Below are positions 8,230 through 16,947 of a stretch of DNA of 64,000 nt, piece after piece (within the stretch, counting starts at the first letter, position 1; each line of letters begins with the position of its first letter). Where the stretch lies: positions 124,001 to 188,000 of the forward strand of contig NZ_QKVL01000005.1 in the NCBI RefSeq assembly GCF_003231275.1, in the 5' to 3' direction. The notes beneath the pieces are model-generated. The model was given only the letters and a program-made list of their open reading frames with translations, was not told the origin of the DNA and searched no databases. The position numbers and the translations under genes are program-made. Source of the stretch: Pseudomonas huaxiensis (GTDB lineage Bacteria; Pseudomonadota; Gammaproteobacteria; Pseudomonadales; Pseudomonadaceae).

Positions 8230-10857
8230 GTGGCCTCCCCGATTTTCCGCAAAACCCTGCTCGCCCTGGCGGTAACCGCCACCACCCTGCCTGCCTGGGC
8301 ACAGACCGTGCAGTTGACCAATGCCGGTTTCCTCAGCGAACGCCAGACTTACAGCGAAAACCTCGAAATCACCGGCACCTACACCGGCGGTAGCGACGAG
8401 GACGCCATCGAATTCAATGGCAGCCACCTGCAGAAAGACCTGATCCTCAACGCCACTATCAATAGCACCGGCGACTTCGCCGGCGGCGTGGACATGGATG
8501 TCTACGAAGACGGCAATATCTGGATCAACAACCGCATCGACGGCAGCGTGATCAACAAAGGCAGCATCAGCGCGATCGGCGGCGGCGCCAACGCTCTGAT
8601 GATCGACCCGGCCATCATCGGCGGCAGTGTGATCAACGAAGGCCTGCTGCTGGCCAAGGGTGAACCCCTGACCGACGATGGCGGCACCGACGTGGCCCGC
8701 GCCATCGATATGAGCGGCTCGACCACCATCAAGGGCGATCTGGTGAACGCCGCTACCGGCCGTATCATCGCCGAAGGCCGTGACGCCAAGGGCATCAACC
8801 TGGAAGGCGGCGAAATTGTTGGCAAGGTCATCAACCGCGGCCTGATTCAGGTCACCGGTGCAGGCGCCACCGCCATCGACGTCACCTCGAACGAGCGCTG
8901 GCAGCAGGTCGACATGACCGACCTGGCCGGTATCGAGAACCACGGCACCATCATCGCCAGCGGCGACGACGCCGAAGGCATCCGCATCGATGGCGCCAGC
9001 TTCACCAGCGAAGAAAATCATCTGATCAACACCGGCACGATCCAGGCTACCGACGCCGCTATCGTTATCGGCGGGTTTGACGTTGACCTGGAAAACGACC
9101 CCACCGGTCAACGCGGTCAATACGCTCCGCTGCGGATCATCAACAGCGGCAAACTGATCTCCGAAGATGAAGCCGTCGACGCCAGCGAAAGCCGCGGCCG
9201 CGTTACTCTGGAGCTGCGCAACGGCAGCCAGGTCGTCGGCAACCTGATCGACCTGTCCAACGTAGGTGTGACCGGCAACGTCGACTTCACCGGCACCAGC
9301 GCCGAAGCCGATGGCTACAACATCCGCATGAAAGACACCGGCAGCTGGTTCGAAGTGGGTGATGCGCCAGGCAATCCGACATCGCAACTGAACCTGCTCG
9401 GCACGCACACCAGCCTCTACGGCAACCTGTACATGGCCACCAACTCGACACTGGGCCTGAACCTGAGCAGCGCCACCAACCCAGATGTCGCGGTGTTGAG
9501 CGTCACCGGCATCGCCGAGTTCGACAAGAATGTGAAGGTCCTGCTGGCCGCCCAAGGCGCAGACTTCTCCGCCAACGGCAGCACCTACAAGTTGATCGAA
9601 GCCGGCCGGATCGATTTGCTGGACGAAAACGACAAAATCGACCCGAACGCCAAGTTCAACCTGGCCAGCTCCTCGGCCCTGCTGAAAATCGACAGCTACA
9701 GCGTCGAGAACAACACCCTGGTAGCCACCGTCACCGGCAAGGGCAAGGAAGAAGTTGAGCAGATCATCGTCGGCAACGGCGGTTCGGCTAACAGCCAGAA
9801 AGCCATTGGCAGCCTGGTCAACGATGGCGTGATCAACCGCATCCGCGCGCAGAACCCGAACGACCCGCTGCTGCAGGCCCTGCTCAATACCGACGAAGCG
9901 CAACTGACTCAACTGGCCGAGCAACTGTCGCCAGAAGTGAACGGCGGCGCCACCCAGGCTGCAACCACCAGCCAGAGCCTGGTCAGCAACGTCACCGGCA
10001 GCCGCACCAGCAGCCTGCGCGGCGCATCGTCCGGCGAAGGCTTCAAGGAAGCTGGCGTCTGGGTCCAGAGCCTGTACAGCGACGCCTCGCAAGACCTGCG
10101 TGACGGCGTGGCCGGCTACAACGCCTACAGCCGCGGTATCGCAGTGGGTGCGGACGGCAAGCTGAACGACCAGCTGACCCTGGGCCTGGCCTACAGCTTC
10201 ATCAACACCGACGTGAACGGCAAAAGCGGCAACAAGACCGAAGTCGACAGCCACGCCTTCACCCTGTACGGCGGCTACGAGCTGGGCAACTACTTCGTCG
10301 ATGCCAGCCTGACCTACGGCGTCAACGACAACGACAGCAAGCGCAGCATCGCCGGCACCCAGGCCAAGGCCAGCTATGACAGCGACCTGCTGGGTCTGAA
10401 CCTGGTCGGCGGTTACACCTGGAAAATCAGCCCGCAAATACTGGTCGAACCACGTCTGGCCGCGCGTTACAGCCAGGTCAACATCGACGGCTACCGCGAG
10501 AAGGGTTCTTCGGCCGCATTGAAAGTCGAAGACCAGCGCTACGAAGCCATCGAACTGGGCGCTGGCGTCCGGGTAGCCGGCAGCTACGCACTGGGCGCAG
10601 GCACGCTGGAGCCGCAGGTCAAGCTGATGGCTTATCACGACTTCGCCGCCGACCAGTCCAGCAGCACCTCGACCTTCCTGCTGGGCAACACGCCGTTCGT
10701 GACCACCGGCGCCAAAGCCGTACGCAACAGCTACGAAGCCGGTATCGGTACCGACTACAAGCTGGGCGCAGTGACCCTGGGCGTGAACTACGACTACGTC
10801 GGCAAGTCGGGCTTCGACGCTGACGTGTTCAGTGCCAAGGTACGTTACGACTTCTGA
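8230..10857 (+). CDS. Autotransporter (type V secretion) with beta-helix passenger
   Basis: This 875-residue protein should secrete its own passenger across the outer membrane. Residues 1-25 form a signal peptide ending AWA. The passenger (about 26-590) is rich in short repeats such as GSVINKG, GSVINEG, GDLVNAAT and GKVINRG, typical of a right-handed beta-helix. The last 260 or so residues (from EAGVWVQSLYSD) form the autotransporter barrel, ending in KVRYDF with the terminal Phe needed for BAM insertion. It starts at GTG with AAGGA 7 nt upstream. It lies alone between flgB and cheR, with a strong terminator behind it. The passenger shows no protease or lipase motif I recognise; adhesion is a guess. 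Confidence 0.9.
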   Translation: MASPIFRKTLLALAVTATTLPAWAQTVQLTNAGFLSERQTYSENLEITGTYTGGSDEDAIEFNGSHLQKDLILNATINSTGDFAGGVDMDVYEDGNIWINNRIDGSVINKGSISAIGGGANALMIDPAIIGGSVINEGLLLAKGEPLTDDGGTDVARAIDMSGSTTIKGDLVNAATGRIIAEGRDAKGINLEGGEIVGKVINRGLIQVTGAGATAIDVTSNERWQQVDMTDLAGIENHGTIIASGDDAEGIRIDGASFTSEENHLINTGTIQATDAAIVIGGFDVDLENDPTGQRGQYAPLRIINSGKLISEDEAVDASESRGRVTLELRNGSQVVGNLIDLSNVGVTGNVDFTGTSAEADGYNIRMKDTGSWFEVGDAPGNPTSQLNLLGTHTSLYGNLYMATNSTLGLNLSSATNPDVAVLSVTGIAEFDKNVKVLLAAQGADFSANGSTYKLIEAGRIDLLDENDKIDPNAKFNLASSSALLKIDSYSVENNTLVATVTGKGKEEVEQIIVGNGGSANSQKAIGSLVNDGVINRIRAQNPNDPLLQALLNTDEAQLTQLAEQLSPEVNGGATQAATTSQSLVSNVTGSRTSSLRGASSGEGFKEAGVWVQSLYSDASQDLRDGVAGYNAYSRGIAVGADGKLNDQLTLGLAYSFINTDVNGKSGNKTEVDSHAFTLYGGYELGNYFVDASLTYGVNDNDSKRSIAGTQAKASYDSDLLGLNLVGGYTWKISPQILVEPRLAARYSQVNIDGYREKGSSAALKVEDQRYEAIELGAGVRVAGSYALGAGTLEPQVKLMAYHDFAADQSSSTSTFLLGNTPFVTTGAKAVRNSYEAGIGTDYKLGAVTLGVNYDYVGKSGFDADVFSAKVRYDF

Positions 10858-10882
10858 TGCCGGTTGCGATCAGTTGAAATGA

Positions 10883-10914
10883 AAAAGCCCCCGGTCGCGA
10901 GACCGGGGGCTTTT
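10883..10914 (+). terminator. Rho-independent terminator after the autotransporter
   Basis: A perfect 14-bp stem (AAAAGCCCCCGGTC / GACCGGGGGCTTTT) closes on a GCGA tetraloop and ends in a T run. It can work in both directions and separates the autotransporter from convergent cheR. Confidence 0.9.
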
Positions 10915-10952
10915 CATTTGGTGCGGTTCAGAACAGCAACCGACAATCCCGC

Positions 10953-11780
10953 TTACTTGGCCTGGTAGATGATCCCCGGGCTGCACTGGACCATCTGGTA
11001 ATGGTCCGGCAGGCCGTTCAACGCCTCGGAGGCGCCGAGGAACAAGTAGCCACCTGGTTTCAGCGTTGCGTGGATACGGGTCAGGATGTCTTTCTTGACC
11101 TGGGCCGAGAAGTAGATCAGCACGTTACGGCAGAACACCACGTCGAACTTGCCCAGCGCAGCGTAGCTGTCGAGCAGGTTGAAGGAGCGGAACTCTACAC
11201 GGCTGCGGATCGGTGCCTTGATCGCAAAGCGGCCTGCGCCCTTGGGATCGAAATAGCGTTGCAGGCGTTCCTGGGACAGGCCGCGCGCGATCGCCAGGCT
11301 GTCGTACTCGCCGGTCTTGCAGTTGGCCAGCATCGCGCCGGAAAGATCGGTCGCAACAATCTGCGCGCCCGCTTTCATTTGGCCGAGGTTGCCACGCTCG
11401 AACTCGTCGAGGGTCATGGAAATCGAATACGGCTCCTGACCGGACGAGCAGGCCGCCGACCAGATGCGCAGGCGCTGACCCGGATTGTTGCGGACCAACT
11501 CCGGCAACACCTTGTTCTTCAGCACTTCAAAGGGATAGGTATCGCGAAACCAGAGCGTTTCGTTGGTGGTCATGGCATCAACCACCTGCTCGCGCAAACC
11601 GCTGCGCGGCTGGTTCTGGATACGCTGTACCAGTTCGGTCAGCGTCTTGATGCCCTGCTGTTCCATCAGCTTGTTGAGACGGCTGGAAACCAGGTACTGC
11701 TTATTTTCGCCCAGCAGGATGCCACAGGCTTTTTCCAGGAAGACCCGGAACTGCTCGAAATCCAAATTACCCGTAGACAA
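10953..11780 (-). CDS. cheR: Chemotaxis protein methyltransferase CheR
   Basis: CheR transfers methyl groups from S-adenosylmethionine to glutamates of chemoreceptors. The 275-residue product has the N-terminal helical domain (LDFEQFRVFLEKACGILLGE), the SAM-binding motif IWSAACSSGQEPYSISM, and CRNVLIYFS with LKPGGYLFLGASEAL at the C-terminus. The start is TTG at 11780, preceded by GAGGCGG; no nearby ATG fits. It lies 55 bp downstream of cheV and is probably co-transcribed with it. Confidence 0.95.
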   Translation of the reverse strand: MSTGNLDFEQFRVFLEKACGILLGENKQYLVSSRLNKLMEQQGIKTLTELVQRIQNQPRSGLREQVVDAMTTNETLWFRDTYPFEVLKNKVLPELVRNNPGQRLRIWSAACSSGQEPYSISMTLDEFERGNLGQMKAGAQIVATDLSGAMLANCKTGEYDSLAIARGLSQERLQRYFDPKGAGRFAIKAPIRSRVEFRSFNLLDSYAALGKFDVVFCRNVLIYFSAQVKKDILTRIHATLKPGGYLFLGASEALNGLPDHYQMVQCSPGIIYQAK

Positions 11781-11835
11781 TGGTGCCGCCTCTTAAATCA
11801 TGCACAACACCAGGGGCCGCGACCCCTGGCCGTTA

Positions 11836-12765
11836 TTAGTGTGTGGCCTTGATCCGGTCAACCACGCGCTGAGCCAGGTCGTCAGGCCTGAACTTGGCGA
11901 GGAAGTCGTCTGCACCGACCTTCTTGACCATCGCCTGGTTGAAAACACCAGACAGTGAAGTATGCAGGATGATGTGCAGTTTTTGCATGCGCGGGTCGTT
12001 GCGGATTTCCGCGGTCAGCGTGTAACCGTCCATCTCCGGCATCTCGATGTCGGAAATCATCATCAGGAACTCTTCTTCCGGACGCTTGCCTTCATCAACC
12101 ATCTTGCGCAGGTACTCCAGCGCCTGACGACCGTCGTTGAGCGCAACCACCTCGACACCGACAGTCTGCAGACAGCGACTCACCTGCTTGCGCGCCACCG
12201 ACGAGTCGTCGACGGTGAGCACCCGCAACGACACCGCCTTGCTCTGCACCTCGGGATCGATCACGCCGGAAGACACCGATTCGGAACTTGGTGCCACTTC
12301 GGCAAGGATCTTCTCGACGTCGATGATCTCGACCATCTTGTTGTCGACCCGGGTCACCGCCGTGAGGTAGTGATCGCGGCCGGTTCCCTTGGGTGGCGGA
12401 TGGATCTCTTCCCAGTTCATGTTGACGATGCGTTCGACCGAATGCACCAGGAACCCTTGGGTCTTGGTGTTGTACTCGGTAATGATGACGAAACTCTTGC
12501 TCGAATCCTCATTCAGACCGGGCAAGCCGGTCGCCATCGCCAGATCCAGAATCGGGATGGTCGCCCCACGAATATTCGCAACACCGCGCACAACCCGGCT
12601 GGATTTTGGCAGAAGCGTCAGGCTCGGGCATTGCAGCACTTCCCGGACCTTGAAGACGTTGATCCCGTACAACTGATTGCCATTAAGGCGAAACAGCAGC
12701 AGTTCAAGACGATTCTGACCAACCAGTTGCGTGCGCTGGTTCACCGAATCCATAACACCAGCCAT
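11836..12765 (-). CDS. cheV: Chemotaxis coupling/response-regulator protein CheV
   Basis: CheV joins an N-terminal CheW-like domain (about residues 15-155), which links receptors to CheA, to a C-terminal receiver domain (about 180-305). The receiver shows TVDDSS near its start and the phospho-acceptor Asp in MMISDIEMPEMDG. The ATG at 12765 (MAGVMDSVNQRTQLVGQNRL, 309 residues) has GAGGAG upstream; the longer open frame runs into flgA and is not used. It is divergent from flgA, and the two share a 67-bp intergenic region. Confidence 0.95.
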   Translation of the reverse strand: MAGVMDSVNQRTQLVGQNRLELLLFRLNGNQLYGINVFKVREVLQCPSLTLLPKSSRVVRGVANIRGATIPILDLAMATGLPGLNEDSSKSFVIITEYNTKTQGFLVHSVERIVNMNWEEIHPPPKGTGRDHYLTAVTRVDNKMVEIIDVEKILAEVAPSSESVSSGVIDPEVQSKAVSLRVLTVDDSSVARKQVSRCLQTVGVEVVALNDGRQALEYLRKMVDEGKRPEEEFLMMISDIEMPEMDGYTLTAEIRNDPRMQKLHIILHTSLSGVFNQAMVKKVGADDFLAKFRPDDLAQRVVDRIKATH

Positions 12766-12805
12766 GCCAGACTCCTCAACCGAAGCTCGGGGCAGCGCAC
12801 CAGGT

Positions 12806-12822
12806 CGGCACGCGCCTTGCTT
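12806..12822 (+). promoter_or_regulatory. Sigma-54 promoter of flgA, start site at or next to the ATG
   Basis: CGGCAC-GCGCC-TTGCTT has GG and GC 10 nt apart. Counting 12 nt from the GC puts the start at about 12832, one base before the flgA ATG, so the message would be leaderless. In P. aeruginosa flgA is RpoN/FleQ-controlled (class II). Confidence 0.65.
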
Positions 12823-12832
12823 TTTTAACTGT

Positions 12833-13585
12833 ATGAAAACGAAAACGACATTTTTCCGACGCCTGCACCGCCATCTGCCCGGCTTCCTTGCTGCGCTGTG
12901 CTTTTTGACTCCCGGCGCTCGAACTCTGGCTGACACCTTCACCTTGCCTGAACAGCTTATCGGTGTCACCCAGGGGTTTCTTGAATTCACTGTTGAAGAC
13001 TATCTGGAAAAGAGCCAGACCGAAGGCCGCTACGAGATCCAGGTCAACAACCTCGACCCGCGTCTGCGCATGCCGCTGTGCAGCGAACAACTGGGCGCCA
13101 ACCTGGAAAGTCCGGCGCAGCCGCTGGGCCGGGTAACCGTGCGGGTGCGCTGTGATGGCAGCTCGCCTTGGACGGTGTTCGTTCCCGCCCAGGTCAAGCT
13201 GTACCGCGACGTGGTGGTGGTCACCCGCCCCCTCAAGCGCGAAGCCGTGGTCAGCGAAGAGGACATCGCCCTGCGTGAGCGCGACGTCGGCCTGCTTGGC
13301 CAGGGTTTCCTCGCCAGCCTCGACCAGGCACTGGGACAGAAGGTTATCCGACCAATGGTCATCGACCAGGTCATCACCCCGGTTCACCTGGAGCAGGCCG
13401 AGGTGATCCGCAAGGGTGACCATGTCGTCATCACCGCCCGCAGCGGCACGTTGAGCGTGCGCATGCCCGGCGAAGCCTTGACCAAAGGCGGCATAAGCGA
13501 GCAAATTCGCGTGCGCAACCTCAACTCCAAGCGCGTGGTGAAGGCCAGGGTAACCGGTCCCGGCCAGGTGGAGGTTGCCATGTGA
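12833..13585 (+). CDS. flgA: Flagellar P-ring assembly chaperone FlgA
   Basis: FlgA is the periplasmic chaperone that assists FlgI polymerisation into the P ring. The 250-residue product has a long basic N-terminus and signal peptide ending near ARTLA, then a SAF-type domain with PLKREAVVSEEDIALRERDV and the C-terminal beta-clip (KGDHVVITARSGTLSVRMPG). The ATG has no Shine-Dalgarno, consistent with a start site directly at the ATG. It is followed by flgM, which has its own FliA promoter. Confidence 0.93.
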   Translation: MKTKTTFFRRLHRHLPGFLAALCFLTPGARTLADTFTLPEQLIGVTQGFLEFTVEDYLEKSQTEGRYEIQVNNLDPRLRMPLCSEQLGANLESPAQPLGRVTVRVRCDGSSPWTVFVPAQVKLYRDVVVVTRPLKREAVVSEEDIALRERDVGLLGQGFLASLDQALGQKVIRPMVIDQVITPVHLEQAEVIRKGDHVVITARSGTLSVRMPGEALTKGGISEQIRVRNLNSKRVVKARVTGPGQVEVAM

Positions 13586-13701
13586 CCTTGTGCCGCATCG
13601 CACGCACGGCTGATGAAAGCTGGCGATCAGGAACTGCATTTCCTAAACTGTGTCCCAGTACGGGCTGATGGACCTGCCGCGAAGGATCATTCATTCGCGC
13701 C

Positions 13702-13728
13702 TAAAGTTTTTTTCGGGTCGGCCGAAAA
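13702..13728 (+). promoter_or_regulatory. FliA (sigma-28) promoter of flgM
   Basis: TAAAGTTT, an 11-nt spacer and GCCGAAAA match the FliA consensus (TAAAGTTT-N11-GCCGATAA) with one mismatch. It lies 38 bp upstream of the flgM ATG. It would let FliA drive its own anti-sigma factor. Confidence 0.85.
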
Positions 13729-13765
13729 AAGGGCAAGCGTCCAAATTCCCAGAGGTTTTCTGATC

Positions 13766-14083
13766 ATGGTCATCGACTTCAGTCGTTTGAATAATTCCCC
13801 GTCAGTGACGGGCGGCCTGCGCACTGGCAATAGCCAGGAAAGCGCCGCCAGCAACCGCGCAGGCCAGTCCGAAGCAGTTGCCAGCACCGCCCAGAGCGGG
13901 GAAACGGTACACCTCAGCCACGAGGCACAGCAGTTGCAACAGGTCAGCGACAAGCTGCGCGACCAGCCTATCGTCAACAGCGACCGTGTGGCCGCGTTGA
14001 AACAGGCGATCGCCGACGGTAGCTACCAGGTCGACGCCAACCGTGTCGCCAGCAAACTGCTTAATTTCGAAGCTCAGCGCTAG
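13766..14083 (+). CDS. flgM: Anti-sigma-28 factor FlgM
   Basis: FlgM binds FliA and holds back late flagellar genes until it is exported through the finished hook. The 105-residue product begins [17 protein letters not shown]; the N-terminal half is disordered and Ser/Gln-rich. The C-terminal FliA-binding part contains [21 protein letters not shown] and [10 protein letters not shown], both typical. The ATG at 13766 was chosen over an earlier in-frame ATG because that one lies upstream of the FliA promoter. It is followed by flgN. Confidence 0.95.
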   Translation: MVIDFSRLNNSPSVTGGLRTGNSQESAASNRAGQSEAVASTAQSGETVHLSHEAQQLQQVSDKLRDQPIVNSDRVAALKQAIADGSYQVDANRVASKLLNFEAQR

Positions 14084-14131
14084 CCCTCTGGCGCGCTGAC
14101 TTCAAGGACGCTACGACTCCAAGAGCCAGCC

Positions 14132-14599
14132 ATGCACGACACTACCCTGCTGCAACTGATCGAAGACGATATCGGCCCGGCACAACAACTGCTCCAGCTC
14201 CTGCAGGACGAATACGTCGCCCTGCACGGCCGGGACATGCCGGTGCTGGAAAATATCCTGGCCTACAAGCAATCGCTGGTAGTGCTACTTGATCAGCAGG
14301 GCCGTCGGCGCAGTGAACTGCTCACCAGTCTGGGCCTGCCCCCAGACCGCACCGGCGTCGAGAAACTGGCCAGCCAGTCGCACCTGGGTGCGCAATTGCT
14401 GCAGCAACTCGATGTGCTGGGCAATCTGCTCAACGAATGCAAGACCATCAACGAACGTAACGGTCAATCCATCGTTCTGCAGCAGGCCACCACGGCCAAC
14501 CAGATCAGAATCCTCATGGGCGGTGAAGCCCCTTCGCTCTACGACAGCCGGGGCTCCACCTCGCCACTTGCCAAGCCTCGTGCGCTCAGCCAGGCGTGA
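14132..14599 (+). CDS. flgN: Flagellar export chaperone FlgN
   Basis: FlgN is the cytoplasmic chaperone for the hook-filament junction proteins FlgK and FlgL. The 155-residue, mostly helical product (MHDTTLLQLIEDDIGPAQQL) has the FlgN-family pattern of a long N-terminal helix and the C-terminal LNECKTINERNGQSI block, where substrates bind. It follows flgM by 48 bp, as in other pseudomonads. Confidence 0.92.
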   Translation: MHDTTLLQLIEDDIGPAQQLLQLLQDEYVALHGRDMPVLENILAYKQSLVVLLDQQGRRRSELLTSLGLPPDRTGVEKLASQSHLGAQLLQQLDVLGNLLNECKTINERNGQSIVLQQATTANQIRILMGGEAPSLYDSRGSTSPLAKPRALSQA

Positions 14600-14674
14600 C
14601 CCTCTATCAAGGCACAACACATGCTGGCAGAATGCTGGCTGCGTGTGTCGTTTTTGCCTGGAGATTCATCAACC

Positions 14675-15418
14675 GTGTTCAATGACGTAGAAGCTCCGCA
14701 GCCTCCGAAGGTCTTCACCACGCCTTTGGAAATTGCCGCCAACTTGCGGATGCTGCAAGAGAGCCATGATCCGCTGATCATTACCTTCCATGAGCGCAGT
14801 CAGCGTTTCCAGAGTTACGTGGTCGACGTAGACCGCGACAACAACGTCCTGTCCCTGGACGAAATGATTCCTCGCGACGGCGAGCGTTTCCTGGAAAACG
14901 GCGAACCCTTCCGGGTCGAAGGCTTCCATGACGGTGTACGGATCGCCTGGGAATGCAACGAGCCACTGACGGTCGTGACTGCCGATAATGCCCGTTTCTA
15001 CCGCGGCTCCCTGCCTGCCGAAGTGACCTATCACCAGCGTCGCAACGCTTTCCGCGCCGCGCTGAAACTGTCGCAACTGGTGGACGTCGTACTCGACGGC
15101 GAGAAGCTGAAGGGCGCTGGCGCCATTCGCGGCAAGCTGCTGGACGTTTCCGCCACCGGCTGCAAGCTGCGCTTCGAAGGCAATATCGAAGAGCGTCTGC
15201 AATTGGGTCAGGTCTACGAGAAATTCGCTGCGGGCAGCCCGCTGGGCCTGAGCAATATGTCGGTCGAACTGCGCCACCTGCATTTCGAAGAGCGCCTGGG
15301 CGCCACCTTCGCCGGTATCCGCTTCCACAACGTCACCGGCCAGATGCAACGCAAGATCGAAAGTTTCGTCTATCAACTGCAGCGCGAAGCTCGCCGTTTC
15401 GACAAAGACGACTACTAA
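14675..15418 (+). CDS. flgZ: c-di-GMP-binding flagellar brake protein, YcgR/FlgZ type
   Basis: This protein slows or stops flagellar rotation when bound to c-di-GMP. It has an N-terminal YcgR domain (residues 10-115) and a C-terminal PilZ domain (about 117-240). The two c-di-GMP signatures are visible: RRNAFR near residue 121 and DVSATG near 157. A GTG start at 14675 gives 247 residues, which I recall as the length of the P. putida protein; the ATG at 14621 would add 18 poorly conserved residues. It closes the flgA-flgM-flgN gene string. Confidence 0.93.
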   Translation: MFNDVEAPQPPKVFTTPLEIAANLRMLQESHDPLIITFHERSQRFQSYVVDVDRDNNVLSLDEMIPRDGERFLENGEPFRVEGFHDGVRIAWECNEPLTVVTADNARFYRGSLPAEVTYHQRRNAFRAALKLSQLVDVVLDGEKLKGAGAIRGKLLDVSATGCKLRFEGNIEERLQLGQVYEKFAAGSPLGLSNMSVELRHLHFEERLGATFAGIRFHNVTGQMQRKIESFVYQLQREARRFDKDDY

Positions 15419-15427
15419 GTACCCCTT

Positions 15428-15446
15428 GGGACCGCGATGCGGTCCC
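15428..15446 (+). terminator. Terminator between convergent flgZ and MFS gene
   Basis: GGGACCGC-GAT-GCGGTCCC is an 8-bp GC-rich hairpin 10 bp after the flgZ stop, followed by AGTCTTT. The T run is short, so efficiency is uncertain. Confidence 0.6.
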
Positions 15447-15458
15447 AGTCTTTCCAGA

Positions 15459-16787
15459 TCACACCGGCTTCTGTTCTTCCCCTTCCTTGCCGGCATCTTC
15501 CTCTTCTTCCTCGGTATCCTCCGCCGCCACTGGCGTCTGCATCTGATCCTGCACCACCTGCTCCGTCACCCGTGGGTCCAGGGCCGCGGCAAGGGGCGAG
15601 CTGGCGGCTGGCATGGCCACGTGGGACAGCGGCGCATCATCGACCTGATGCAGCCCGGTAACCGCCTTCGGCCGAATCCGCCAGACCAGCACCAGCGCAA
15701 AGAAGGTGAAGAAGGCGTAGAGCATCTGCTCGCCGAAGGCCTTCATCAGCACACCCGCAGCCAGCGGCCCGATGCTCGCGCCAACGCCGTAGGTGACCAG
15801 CAGCATGGCGGTCAGCGACACGCGCCGCTCGCTCTCCACATGGTCGTTGGAGAACGCCACAGCCAGCGGGTACAGGCAGAACTGCAACAGCGACACCACA
15901 AACCCGGCGACGAACAGCACCACCATCGGCACCTCCGGCAGCACGGCAAGCGGCAACGAAGCCACCGCCAGGCCCACCGCGACACTGCGGATCAGCACCG
16001 CCCGGTCATAGCGATCGGACAACCAGCCCAGCGGCCATTGCACCAAAAGGCCGGCAAAAATGCAGCAGCCCATGAACAAACCCACTTGCTCGGTGCTCAG
16101 GCCCTGCCGCGAGGCGTACAACGGCGCCAGACCATAAAAGGACCCGACGATCAACCCCGAACCCAGCACTGTGCTCAGGGACTGCGGTACGCGCTTGATG
16201 AAGAACCGCGGCTCCATGGCGGCCGGCCGCAACGGCGCCGGGTGGATGCGCCGGGTCAACGCCACCGGCACCAGGCACAGGGCGAAGCACATGGCGACCA
16301 GCATCAGCAGTTCAAGGCCCAGTTGCGGATGCGCCACCAGAATCAACTGACCCAGCACCAGGCCGAGGTAGGAGGCAATCATGTAGCCGCTGAACACCGC
16401 GCCGCGCTGCTTGGCGTCGGCCTGTTCGTTCAGCCAGCTCTCGATGACCATGTACTGGCACATCATGCCGAGGCCGACGATGACCCGTAAAAACAGCCAG
16501 GCCGGCAGCCAGCTGACCAGGCCATGACCAAGCACCGCCGCGCCGACGATCCCCGCACAGGTGGCGTAGGCGCGAATATGACCGACCCGGGCGATCAGCC
16601 GGTGGCCGATCTTGCCGCCAAGGGCCAGGCCGAAATAGTTGGCCGCCATCAGCGCACCGACCCAGAGACTGTCCACATGGTCGGCACTCAGGCGCAGGGC
16701 CAGGTACGTACTCAACAGACCGGAACCGATCAACATCATCAAAGCGGCGAAGTACAACGCGCGAAAAGACTTCCAGATTGTGCGCAT
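15459..16787 (-). CDS. MFS transporter
   Basis: A major-facilitator permease of about 442 residues with roughly 12 hydrophobic segments; the substrate is unknown. It resembles the YcaD/UPF0226-type MFS branch (ALMMLIGSGLLSTYLALRLS at the N-terminus). The C-terminus ends in a cytoplasmic acidic tail with TEEEEEDAGKEGEEQ. I chose ATG 16787 (MRTIWKSFRALYF) because it places the first membrane helix at the usual position; a GTG at 16868 would add 27 residues. The spacing and intervening hairpin indicate it is transcribed apart from the glutamine-synthetase gene. Confidence 0.85.
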   Translation of the reverse strand: MRTIWKSFRALYFAALMMLIGSGLLSTYLALRLSADHVDSLWVGALMAANYFGLALGGKIGHRLIARVGHIRAYATCAGIVGAAVLGHGLVSWLPAWLFLRVIVGLGMMCQYMVIESWLNEQADAKQRGAVFSGYMIASYLGLVLGQLILVAHPQLGLELLMLVAMCFALCLVPVALTRRIHPAPLRPAAMEPRFFIKRVPQSLSTVLGSGLIVGSFYGLAPLYASRQGLSTEQVGLFMGCCIFAGLLVQWPLGWLSDRYDRAVLIRSVAVGLAVASLPLAVLPEVPMVVLFVAGFVVSLLQFCLYPLAVAFSNDHVESERRVSLTAMLLVTYGVGASIGPLAAGVLMKAFGEQMLYAFFTFFALVLVWRIRPKAVTGLHQVDDAPLSHVAMPAASSPLAAALDPRVTEQVVQDQMQTPVAAEDTEEEEEDAGKEGEEQKPV

Positions 16788-16880
16788 CAGCGTCCCGAAC
16801 GGCCTCTTGAGCAGATGGAAAAACTGCGTGAAAGCATAAGTGATTATTCCTGCCACAGGCTCGGGCACGGAGAAAAAAAC

Positions 16881-16914
16881 AAGAGGCCGATCACGTTACC
16901 GGGATCGGCCTCTT
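16881..16914 (-). terminator. Rho-independent terminator after the glutamine-synthetase-like gene
   Basis: On the minus strand an 11-12 bp stem (AAGAGGCCGATC and its complement) with a 10-nt loop is followed by GTTTTTTT. It lies directly after the stop of the minus-strand ligase gene. Confidence 0.88.
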
Positions 16915-16947
16915 TTACTGGGTGGTTCTACCGCAACCTGCGTTCGG

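Noticed and set aside
8104..10638. 844-residue minus-strand open frame across the autotransporter
   Set aside because: It is antisense to a gene with a signal peptide, beta-helix repeats and barrel; its Ala/Gly/Val/Asp-rich translation has no domain and reflects codon bias in GC-rich DNA.
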